Assembly: GCA_965153455.1 (NCBI GenBank)
Contig: OZ234495.1
Location: forward strand, 24,982,875 to 25,046,874
From: Sphagnum compactum
Taxonomy: Eukaryota; Bryophyta; Sphagnopsida; Sphagnales
Direction of reading: 5' to 3'
Length of the DNA stretch: 64,000 nt
The position numbers and the translations under genes are program-made. This document shows, one piece after another, positions 35,546 to 46,900 of the stretch; positions within the stretch are counted from its first letter, which is position 1; each line of letters starts with the position of its first letter. Under the pieces are notes generated by a model that was given only the letters and a program-made list of their open reading frames with translations, did no database searches and had not been told where the DNA came from.

Positions 35546-38500
35546 TCCTGCCTGCTTTTCCTTCTTGACTGAACATCTCAGGTTCGGCTTGTAGAGTATT
35601 GTGAGCCCTTCTTTTACATAGCAAATGGTAGAGCTGTTCCTGACGAGAAGAGTTCATATTGATAGATTATTCATCAATTCATAGAGGGGCAATTTGAGGA
35701 GAGATATGTAGTGTCTTCCTGACTGGACGAGGCCACAAGATTTGATTTGCAATGCTTTAACTCAGCCACGCCATTAGATTGAATGAATGTATCTCCCACA
35801 TTGGGTATACCAGAGTTCAATTTGCATGCCAGCTTCTCTGTACCATATCCCACTTGGAGGCAATACTAGAAAGAAACTCATTTGCTGTAGAAGTGAACAA
35901 GTGGAGTTTGGAATTGATGTAGAAGCATTGTCACATTGAGGGTGCAGTATTTGGTAACAATATGGACACTGGTCAGATTGCTAAGTCCAGAAGTTCTTCA
36001 GTAGGTGAACATTTTGCACATTCCAGAAGCTTTGTCACACTGTGACTTGCAATGCTTAAGTAGGGAGCTGAATTTGCAGGCTTGTTGGATGATGCAAATT
36101 TTGCTCAAAATGCATCAAGTTGGGGGGTTCATTATGACCACATTTTGCATCGGTTTGAAAAAACCAGCATAGTGCATCTATTCACCTACATTACAAAATT
36201 TATTGAAGCTGGAAGGCAAAAAACACACCTTATTCAGAACAGACAACAAGAGAAGAGAAGCAATATTCTTGATATCAAGAAAACATGTTGGCACATATGA
36301 ATGCCAAGGTTTTGTGAGTAGGGAACAGAAAACCTTATAACTTGAAAATGGTGAAGCCACATTAGAATCATACAATAAGAAAGGACATGCAATGGAGATA
36401 TTGGACAGATGATGAAAAATAAACAAATATGCCTTATTTTCACTACATGATGATTGACCATGGCCATAGTTTTGTCCATCAACCATATTGTATTAGACAA
36501 AAGAAGTCTGTGTTACACTAAAAAATCCAGACTTTGGACAACTTTCGTATACAATTCTTGAAGTATCCATAGACTATATCTCTAAAGAGTTGTAGTGAGT
36601 TCAGGCATTTTATGTATTTCAATTTCCAATATCTGTCAAGACTAAGTTGCTCAAACCTTTGGGCAAGTTAGGATGAAGTTCACATCTGTTCCCAAACAGT
36701 ACAATGTGATCATAGTCTAAGCGGTGGTGACCTGCAAAGGGAGTAAGCTTTAGCAACACCTTATAACATCGCACTGCTAAGGTATAAACATCTGCCTTTT
36801 ATCTCAATTTTTCTTTTCACTCCATCTTTGAATGCCTTCTGCACTTGAGTCACCCTCCCAAAATCAGTCCACACCACAATATCTTTCATAAGAATAGAGA
36901 AATCTCCATTCTCACAATGAAGAAAAAACCCACAGCAAGGTTAACACTTAACACTTCCTCAAGGCGCCACAGAAAGTTCCAAACTAGGAAAAACAAAAAC
37001 AAACAAAAAAACAACGGTATGAACAAAGTGCCAGTCCTCACGACAATGTCTGAGAACTAGTAATCCCCCTTAGTACAGCTAGCAACCCAGATCCTAGGTT
37101 TTCTTACTTCTTCCCTTGCATCCTTCCTAGATTCTCTCTCCTATACTTTGTTTCATCTTCTTGTATTTCATTTGAGGAACAATTAGAGAGGTATTAGTGG
37201 CTTTCAGATCTACATTATAGATATGGAATACAACTGCATATAATTTCTCCTTTCCCATTGCAAGGAACAGGAACATTTCATAAGTTTATGTCAGAAACAA
37301 CCTGGCCCTGACCCCATCATTGCACATCTCCCCCATCAGCACCCCACTCCATGGAGTATCCACATACCCATGTCTTTCAAACAGAAATTGCCAGCCAGCA
37401 ATTCACAGATCTGCTATACACAAGAATCTTGATCACATCAGCCAACCGCCTCAATGCCATCACTTGTCATTAGGAATGGAGATCGCCCAAGGGGGTCAAG
37501 GACATGTCGGTCACCAAAACATTGAGTCCGAGCATCAACAGTTTCAACAACCACTTTTGCATATCATAAGGTTTCTTCAATGCCAAAAAATGCACAAACC
37601 CTTGGTCCCCTTTGACAATCTCCTTTCCTTTTCCAAGCTCCCCATGGATCTATTCTTTATGTTAGCCCTTCAAGCTCAAATCTGTCCCGTTTTCCCACCA
37701 AATCCTCCTAATCATCTCCACCCAATTTTGTGGCACTGACTGACATCCGGAGAGCACCTTGGGTGCTGACCCAAAAAACCTAGTCTACTCAACAGGACTG
37801 TAAGAGTGACCAGAAGCAGAGTCTCACACTTTCTGAAAGCTTGGCATCTTGCCTATCTACTTTATCCATCACAAGTTAAGATCTTATGCAAAACCCTCCA
37901 CAGAGGAGATAGGAGACATTAAGTTGGGGACACTTCACCCATGACTATCAGGTGTGCAACTCTGATGCACAGCAGATTCTACAACTCGCACATGTTGATA
38001 GAGCTGTTGAAAAACACAAAGACACTCTTCTCAACTACGAGAAGATGGTATAATAGTAAGCATCTGAAGTAAGGCAGAAACCACCCCTTCTCCATCCTTA
38101 AAGCCTGCCCTAATTTTCAGAGGGCATGAGCTTCCACAGTTGAAAATTTCTTCCATTTCAGAACATGCTCACTTAGTTCCTGCGGATCACAATCGTCGTC
38201 TAAATACAGTACCAAAAATTGGGCAAGGTTGTGCAAATACCGAGAAATGTGTCAGAGATATTAATGGTACACCATCCTCCCATTTGTTTGTTGGTTGAAA
38301 CTTGGAACCAATGTCGGTCTTGTATAAGTATAGGATAAGGGCCTCAGTATACGGAAGGGCCTGTACTCAGGTCCTTTTCCTATGTAAAGCAGAGCTGGGA
38401 TTTTTTCACTTTTTAGAAATAGTGAAAGGCTAGCAGGTACCTTCTGCTGGTCAGAAGGTCCCAGCACAGCCTGGCTGGTACCTTCCACTCTTGGTGAAAA

Positions 38501-38572
38501 CAGGTTTCTTCAGGGAGGAAATGGAGCTCAAAGTACAACTGAAAATTTCAGGAAGTGCTTTGTGTGTCCTTA
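35546..38572. other. Intergenic, no gene recognised
   Basis: Mixed-composition DNA downstream of the PPR pseudogene. At 37320-37740 both strands have open segments; the + strand frame of 139 codons is His/Pro/Gln-rich and the minus strand has a broken frame that includes VVVETVDARTQCFGDRHVLD. I recognise neither. It may be a decayed gene or transposon. No repeat family is identified in the rest. Confidence 0.4.
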
Positions 38573-38654
38573 GGGGGAGGGCATTCTCAGAATAAGGGGC
38601 CCACATGAAGCAAAGCTGAGGCAGCCCCCCTTATTCTAAGAATGCCCTGCCCCC
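38573..38654. repeat. Long near-perfect hairpin, 22-27 bp arms
   Basis: The left arm AGGGCATTCTCAGAATAAGG (38578 onward) pairs with the right arm CCTTATTCTAAGAATGCCCT (38629-38648), with one mismatch over 22 bp. G5 and C5 flanks extend the stem past a one-base bulge. The loop is about 27 nt. The stem length is in the range of a miRNA precursor or a small foldback element; nothing indicates transcription. Confidence 0.85.
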
Positions 38655-38819
38655 AGGGTTTTACCGTGCACTTTACCGTGTGTACAGCAGAGCTAGTGAA
38701 CATTCTAAATCTAAAAAGTTCCTCCTCTCAGCAGAGGAACTGCACTTTGATGGTTATAAGGTGCTCTCTGAATACTCTGTGAAAATGACATCTTTGGTTT
38801 ACTCCTGCAGGTGGTATCA

Positions 38820-39033
38820 ACACTAGTAGCAAGGATCTTACCAACTTGGTATGAGTTGAGGTAATACTAGCCTTATACCTGTACTGGCTTGGTAGGGATT
38901 AGGGACATGAGGTAATACCAGCCTTGTACCCATTTTATACCAGTCTCAATACCAGGCATATAATTGATTCAGATTAGAATAAATTAGTCTTGGACCCAAT
39001 ACCAAGACCAGACTGGTATGAATGTTTTTTAAT
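38820..39033. repeat. GGTAATACCAG-type repeat hosting the solo LTR
   Basis: Words such as GAGGTAATACTAGCCTTATA (38859), GAGGTAATACCAGCCTTGTA (38910), AATACCAGGC and CCAGACTGGTATGAA recur at ~50-bp spacing. CCAATACCAGCCTAGTATGAA resumes right after the solo LTR at 39685. The LTR has inserted into this older repeat. Confidence 0.6.
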
Positions 39034-39038
39034 GTACC

Positions 39039-39680
39039 TGGTAGAATTGAAATTTAAATTTTTGCAAAATATTTCACACTATTATAACAACAAATCTGCA
39101 TTTCACATGCATATGTTCACTATTTTTGTCTTAAATCTCAACAAACTTAACACTACCATTCATTCCAACATCAAATTCATGGTTATTGCATATAACTAAA
39201 ATTTGAACTTCAGAATACATTGTAAAAACCTCCAAAAATAATATTACAATTCATTTGATCATAATCTAACACTATAAAAAAATTCACACCAGAAGATAAA
39301 CATAGAATTCACTGTAGAAGTCTGTGCTTCTTTATCTTACTGAAAACATGAACCCAAATTACAACATAATCCCATGTTTTGTTGAAAAAATCCCAAAATA
39401 ACACTTAAAATTTGTGCTATATCAAAACAAAGTATGTGGTTTTCTACCACAAGTATCTCTAGCTCTTCCTATTTTTCGCCCTAAAAAAATTGTTTATCTC
39501 ATTTTTTTCTCCTCTTCTTTGTTCTTCATAACTCTCCCCCCTTTAGAACCATCTCAAGTCACATCATTATGATCCAAAACAACAAGAATTCAAAATTCAA
39601 ACTAACAAAGTTCCCTAATTAATCCCTATCCTAACTGCCTTGTTCATCCCAAATCACATACTTAACTTACCCCCTTAACA
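39039..39680 (-). mobile_element. Solo LTR, 642 bp
   Basis: On the minus strand it begins TGTTAAGGGGGTAAG and ends AATTCTACCA, so it has the TG...CA ends of an LTR. It aligns over its whole length with the 5' LTR at 60430-61091, in opposite orientation. It is flanked on both sides by GTACC (39034-39038 and 39681-39685), a 5-bp target-site duplication. No internal element sequence remains, so it arose by recombination between two LTRs. Open frames across it are not genes. Confidence 0.93.
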
Positions 39681-39685
39681 GTACC

Positions 39686-41279
39686 CAATACCAGCCTAGT
39701 ATGAAAAAAAAAAAATAGGATATGAAGAGTTCACTAGTGTGTTCAAAATCAATACCAAACCAACCCTGGTTGCAAGGGTTTTATGCAAATTTATCGTTTT
39801 TTCTCCCTTTCTTGGGTGCTTTCTTTTTATAAAGTTTGGCAGGGTTTCATCAGTTCTATGCTTGTTGAAAATTAGGGATTGAAGAAGCCCACCACCAGCA
39901 TGTACATGGACTTGATGTGAAGAGATTCTACACAAGTTGCTTTTGATGTGATGAAAAAGGAAGACATCTTCCTAATTTTCATTCATTAAGGTCACAAAAA
40001 CAAAAGGCTTATCATTTTTTGGAGATGATGGCTTAAAGCTGAGGAGCATTGTGCATGGTTGTGCTTGTGAAGAAAGTTGGTGATGCAACTTCTTGTTTAA
40101 GAAGAATGATGACCTTGTGGTAGTCCAATGGAAGGCTGTTTAAGGAGAGATTATTATGAAGTGTTCTATTCATTGGTTAGAACACATGAAATTTTGGTGC
40201 AAATGAGTTATTTTTGTGAAGGTGCTTGAATGGAGCTTAATGTTTTTTTGGATTTTTTACACATGTATAATGTGGTTTGACAAAAGGAGATTTGGTTGCA
40301 CAATGACAAGGCAAGTAGTTAAGGGTCAGTTAACTACATTTTTTGGAAAATAATGACCCAATGGCATTTTCATGTTTTTAGTGTCATCCTCTCAACTTCT
40401 TTTTTTGGGGATTTTAGGGTCTTTGTGATTGATCCTCCCAATGACCCACTAAATTTTAATATGACCATTAATATTATATTTTACTACCAAAATGCCAATC
40501 AAATGAATTTGTGCCAAAAAAACAAATTCATGTGAAGGTGTTCAAATATGGTTGAAGAGTTCAAGAATAATCAACAATACACTTCAAGTATATTGGTGGT
40601 GTGTAGGCACAATGGTGTGAGGGAAACAATTGGAATGGCATGTGAACCTATTTGGATTATTTTCCCATTTACTCCTTGGTACTCATTGGTGTTAGGCGTA
40701 ATAACTTAGTGGGACATTTCAAGTAATTGGAAAAAAAATTTAGGTTCATCATTTTTTGTTAAGTAGTTGGTCAGCATGTGGGTGAAGCACAAGTCTTTTA
40801 AAGCGATGGTCACAGTAACACATTCTTGTTGAGATGATGTAAGTCTTGTCAAGATGATGTAGTTTTCTACAACTGTGTGAATTTTTTATGATTTGGGAGT
40901 CATTATGGTTGTAAAAATGTGATAAATTATGTTTAAAATTTTTATTAAAAAATATTGATAATTTAATAATAAAATTGTTTTAAAATTTAAATAATATTAT
41001 TATTAAATTTAAAATTTAAAATATATTAAAATTTACAAAAATATTTTTAAAAAATAATAAAATAAAATCATTTTTCTTTAACATGGATTTTTTTTTCCTA
41101 CACTAAAAAAAATGGGGAAAATTTTAAGGATTATTTGGGGGTTTTGGTGTGGCATCATGGACATTCATAATAAGAAAAAATGTTCATGATGCTTAAAACA
41201 AATGAGGGAAAAACATATTTTTTAATTTACATAAATCTATAATAAATTTATATATGAAAAAATATACTTTAAAGGTTTA
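39686..41279. other. Intergenic, AT-rich
   Basis: No gene seen. The minus strand at 39780-39880 contains a segment (GATGAAACCCTGCCAAACTT and on) that recurs on the + strand at 44597-44660, so it belongs to a dispersed repeat. Sequence from 40920 to 41090 is almost pure A/T. Confidence 0.5.
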
Positions 41280-41995
41280 TATGCATAAACATTTTGATGT
41301 AATCACTAACATATTCAAATATAAATGTGAAACTTGCCAAATTTTTATATATCCATCCAAAAAATTGTGATGAGTGCAAAATGTAACTTGTGGGTAATGA
41401 ATTTAACACAATCCAAGTGAATGATTCAATTCATGTGTAAATGTTGATAATTCAACAAATGTGAAAATTTTCATTAAACTGTTCAAGTATAAATTTTAGG
41501 CACTAAGTTGTTATGTGTGTTTCAATTTATACAATTAAGTGCAATATGCAACATTTGAATAATAGTTTCAATAAGTTCAAAATGAGTGATTCAACTCATG
41601 TGCAAATGTTGATAATTCAAAAATTATTTTAAAATTTACTAAACCATTCAAATATAATAACAAAACATTGAGTTGCATGTGTTTCAATATATTTTTAAAA
41701 GTGCAGGATGCAACTTGTGAATAATAATTTTAACATATTGAACGTGAATGGCTTAAGTCATGTACACATGTTGATAATTGAAGAGATGTGGAAGAAATCA
41801 TTATTTTGTTCCAATATATGAGTGGAGTCTTAAATTGTTACATGTGTTTTAATAAATTATGGTAAGTCTAAAATGCAACTCATGAATAATGGTTTGAACA
41901 TGTTAAAATTTGATGGTTCAATTCATGTACCATGTTGATAGTTAAAGAAATTTAAAACAAATCACTAACCCATTATAATGCATTGTGTAAATCAA
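41280..41995. repeat. Satellite-like tandem array, ~164-bp monomer, four diverged copies
   Basis: Monomers carry in order an AGTGCAAAATGCAACTTGTG-like box, TTAACA(T/C)..., TGAATGATTCAATTCATGTG, AAATGTTGATAATTCAA, a CATTCAAATATAA box and GTTGCATGTGTTTCAAT. The first box occurs at 41373, 41538, 41700 and 41864, so spacing is 165, 162 and 164 bp. A partial copy precedes at about 41280. Copies are roughly 70-80% alike by eye. The size is nucleosomal, as in many plant satellites. Confidence 0.78.
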
Positions 41996-43830
41996 ATTAA
42001 AGGCTAACTCAATTTTCACATCATCAATTATACTCATAAGTGAATAACATCGTGAATGTAACAATTGTGAATAAAATTGATCATTAATTAGTGCAACAAG
42101 TCATTTCCAAACTTAAGATGGCCAAATGTAGTTGAAACGTAATCAAATTGGACAGTAGTCACAATGTGTGGGGGTGGAAAAATACATGATTTCTTCTCGT
42201 GTCACAAACTGGTTACAAAACACAACAAATCAAAAATTGAATATGGCTTTTAAGAACTCGAAATGGCTAATTGTCAAGGTCTGTTTGGGGAATTGTGCAT
42301 GAAATAATGAATACCTCATTAATAGGTTTCAACAATGTTGACTTGCATCAATGAATCCGTCGATAGTTTCAAAATGGGCAACTTTCACGTTTCATTCGTC
42401 AATGCAAAAATCTACAAACTTGGCACAATCTGGAAGAGACATTCTTAAGTATGTAGATGTTCGTTGCACAACAGATGACCACCTTCTTTTCCAAAAGAGG
42501 TTGTTTAAACTCTTCACATTGGGTTGTCTTCATAGACACCATTGAAAAAGTTCGTCGACCATGCCAAGAAGAAAGATTCCTGATAAATTTGCCAACCTTC
42601 CAAGTTTTTAATCTCACTTTCTAAGCTTTTGATCTCACCTTCCAAGCATGCATACATATTTGAAGAACAACTATGTCCAACCAGAGATCTTCACCGCCAT
42701 TGGTAGCCATATATGGGTCCACACAAAGCAAGAGTGCGGAATGAAGTTCATTGAACTCAAAGCTTATGACATAGGTTCCTCGAAAGCTACAAAATCTTTG
42801 ATCTTGAAATCATGCACATTACAACAATTTACTCATAAAAACAACTTTGAATGATAAGAGTACAAACAAATATGGTGCATCATATATGAATGATGCTAAA
42901 GAAAAATAAAATCTATCGCATCATTTGTGAGTGATGCCAAAAGAATATATATATATATAGCGCATCATGTGTGAATGACGTTAAGAAAAAACAAAAAACA
43001 ACACAAACATACAAAGAAACACACGTGCAAAGAGACGCACGAAAGAAGAGAGAAAATGAAATTTGACAACAAGAGTAAAAAAATGGCATTTTGGGCTTGG
43101 GTCTACCCACCCAAATAAACTTGACAAAGAAAAAGGCCCTTAAATAACTAAAAAAGATAGCAATTTTTTTTTTCTTTTACAAGTTGAAGGCATAATTATT
43201 GTTTTTGAACTTATGGTTAATAACTTATTTGATGTTCACTTAGCAAAATGCCATTGTGAAATGCAAATAAAGATCTAGGGAAACATTTGTCACCTACTTA
43301 CTTTTAATAGTTTTTAAGGCATTATTTTTTTAGTGATATTTATAGCAAACATAAGGTTTCTGGGTTGCAACATAAGGTCATAATTATTGGAAAAGTTTCT
43401 TTCTTTTAAAACTTCATACTTTAGAATCTAAAAGATGGTAAGTGATTTAGTAAATTTTTATTTCATGTTCCATCTGTAATAATTTAAATTAAAAGCCTAG
43501 AATAATCGTTATATTTCTTTAAACATAATATTAAAGCATTATCAACTTTCAACACTTCCACCTCCCACCAATGTTTTTTTTGACAAATTTAACAATATAG
43601 CCAAAGTGGCAATCATGTGTAGGAAAATGAAAAATGGCAGTTATCATTAACAGAAGTTAGTGAAATGTGACTATAAACTAAACATAAAACACAAATCTTG
43701 AATCATCTTTTTATGTTTTTTGGCTACTTACCAGAAAACCAAACATAACAAACAAGCAATTTTGGCCACAAAAACCTTTAAAATTTTAATCTTTCTTACA
43801 CTTTTGGCTACATATACCTTTCAAAAAAAA
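41996..43830. other. Intergenic, no gene recognised
   Basis: AT-rich sequence with scattered short frames. A short (AT)n lies at 42945-42958. I see no domain or repeat family here. Confidence 0.5.
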
Positions 43831-43975
43831 ATTAATTTAAATTTTTGAAATTTAATTTTGTGAGAATTTAAATTTTTGAAATTTAATTTTGTGAGAATTT
43901 AAATTTTTGAAATTTAATTTTGTGAGAATTTAAAATTTTGAAATTTAATTTTGTGAGAAGTTAAATTTTGAAAAT
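43831..43975. repeat. 31-bp tandem repeat, about 4.5 copies
   Basis: The unit AATTTAAATTTTTGAAATTT plus AATTTTGTGAG repeats, with GTGAGA at 43860, 43891, 43922 and 43953, an exact 31-bp period. The later copies carry a few substitutions. Confidence 0.93.
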
Positions 43976-46900
43976 CTTAAGTTTTTGAATTTTTATTTTT
44001 TTTATGGATCGTAGTTTGATGTAAAAGGACCTTCCCAAGTTTGTAATGTCCCAAAAATTTGAAATTTTCTTTAGGAAAAAGCAAGGAACGTTTTTTCCCC
44101 ATAAGGACCTTCCACTTTTGTAACATTCCCAAATTGTGAAAGTTTTTTATGTAGGCTAAAGAACATTTTTTAGGTTCTTTCAGGGTTTGAGACCCTGGAG
44201 GGAGGGTGAGCCCAAAAAATGTTCCTTACTCATAATTGCCCATGCAATTTGAAGTCATGTACAATGATGAAAACTTCAAAAAATCAACCTTTTGTGTATA
44301 GGAATAGGCTTTTAATGTAGATCCTTCTGATGATTTCGGTCCCTCCCCTTGGCCTATTGGTTGTGGGACAAGTGTCAGAAGTCTTGAAAGGGGTTTACAT
44401 TTAGACCCTTCACCTACATAAAGAAGCTATTGTACATTCCCATATCCCAACATTCTTGACAAAACGCCATATTTTTTCTTGATTTTTTTTTTAAAAAGTT
44501 TTTAAAAGTAGGACACTTACAAACTATAAGGCCATGTTGGTTAGTTAGCATGATATTAGGATTTTGTAAGTGTCCTAAACAAGGCTACAATGATGATGAA
44601 ACCATGCCAAACTTTATTAAACAAAAACATGCAACAAAGGGGAAGAAAAAGGAACAAGAAGAAAGGACCCAAGTCTTGGGACACAAACAAAACCCAAAAA
44701 AAAGGGCAAACCACCAAGAGGAAGGGGAACAAATCATGTTCCCAATCCTCCCTCACTCACAAGAATCATCAAAAGGTTAGCTTGAAAAACTTGACAAAAA
44801 TACACATTATTGTGGGAGTTTTTTAAATGTGTGTATTTGATAATATAGATGTTTTTTACTATGTTGCAATGCCCATTTGTGACCAATGATACACCCTCAT
44901 TAAACAACAATTTGAAGGTGAATATAATTTTGTTTTTTTAAACCACAAAAATGGTAGTTCTCCCTTTTGATGTGGCATGTAAATGCAAATTCCTTGTTAT
45001 ATAACAACCTTGGAGGAGAGGATCCTTAGTGCTATTTGAAGGTGCTTTATCAAGTGCAATTTCTTTGGCTAGAAAATTTCGTGTAAGATTCCTAGTCAAG
45101 TGGGATTGCAATGTAAGAACCCTAGATATATGGAAACTACCATAGTACCTTATCTGGTTTGGCATCATGATGTTTAATAATAAAATTTTTGTCATTAACA
45201 TTCGACATTTTGAGTATTTTTTTTTTACAATTACCTATGTCTTTTATTTTCTTGAAATTGTATGTGTAATCAAACATATATGTTTGCATAAGTAGGTCTT
45301 GCAATATAATACAATTATTATTTTTGTCCTTTCTTTGATATTTTGTTGTACTTTCCAAAGTTTAGGCATAAGAAGTGAAGTATTTTGGAAATTTTAAGCA
45401 TTACAAAAAGAAATTAATTAATGCCTAATCAACCTAGGTACTATGATAATCATAAACATTGTGTTTATACCTCAATTGTTAACATCAAGGGAAGTCTTTT
45501 AGTCAGGGCATTTCACCTTCGAATCCAAGGCCAAACATAAGTACAAAAGACAACAATAAGTTCAACCATCAAAAGTGATAGCTCAATGTTGCAAATGAGG
45601 AAGGGGTTTGCAAGGTTAGAAATGAAGAAGTAGCAAACCCGCCACTACTAATATTTTTTAGGAAAATTGTATTGTTTGCAATGTAATTGGCACTTGTCAC
45701 CTAAATAATTTTCAAGATCAAGATTGGAAATGGGGGGACTTCCCATAACACAAACATAAAAACCATCTTGCCTTGTGCAAAATAACATACAAATGACATT
45801 TTTCATTATCCCACTATTGTTTCAAGGTCATGCCAACATACAATTACGGTTGGGGTACACAAAAGGAATGTTACACCCCAAAATTACTTTCAAAACACAA
45901 CTTTGAATGACTATTACATTTTCGAAATTATTTTTTAATACCTATTATATTTTTGAAATGATTTATTTGGTAAATTTTCTATTTTCATTAGATACTCACA
46001 TACTTTTTGATTAAAATGGTGGTGAATTTTTGTGATTTGGATGATTAAAACATGTTCTTAAATGTCTTGAAACTCATGTTTTCTGATTCATCATAGATCG
46101 TTTAAGAATTGTGTCCCATTATGTAGTTTTATCGAAAAAGATTCAACGGGATTAGCAATTTGATTGGACATGTGAAGCATAATGAAGGAGAAAAATATAA
46201 TTATAACTTATGAATTTATTGAATTGTATAGTGAGCTAGTGGTTGTCCACCTTCCTATCATTGAAAAACAAAGGTATGTTTTTATCCTTTACATGTTTGG
46301 GATTATCTTTCTTAAGAAATAGACATGTGCACATATTAGAAAAAAATTCTTTCTCCATCATTATTTTTCTCAAGTTGTTGATTAAGAGGTATGTGTTTAA
46401 CCATGATATTAAGAGTTTCCTGATTGTTGTTCCCACATGTGTATTTTTCAATGTTATTTATTATGAAGTTTATCATCTGACTTATGTGGGAGCCATGAAT
46501 AGACACAAGAATCTAGGAATCATTAATAAAATCTTGCATGATATCCAATATCTTTACTGGGATGGTTGATGTATTAGCAAATGTCTTTTATAATTAATAA
46601 AGGCGGTTTGTGCAATATTGGCTGCCAAATATGGGAAGGAATTTGTGGCAATGGCTATAAAATTGTGACCTAATTGTGGGGTGAGCCAAAGTGTAAGCAC
46701 ATTCACACCTTTTAAAAGCTAGATGGAATTATAGCTTGTGAATTTTCGCATTATATTAGGTATGAAAAGAGTTGTAAATTTGTTGACAAGCCATTATGTA
46801 ACATAAATGTTTTAAATCCACAAAAAAATCACATTTGCATGAAATTGAGCAAATCTTCTTGAACTCCCATGCTAAAAACACTTGGCCGTTTGAGGTTAAA

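Noticed and set aside
38990-39199. A + strand 69-codon frame similar to the minus-strand frame at 60753-60995
   Set aside because: The similarity is real but comes from the two LTR copies, not from a gene.
46243-46569. A 108-codon + strand frame
   Set aside because: Hydrophobic, AT-driven codons, no domain, an open frame also on the opposite strand, and no splice partners.
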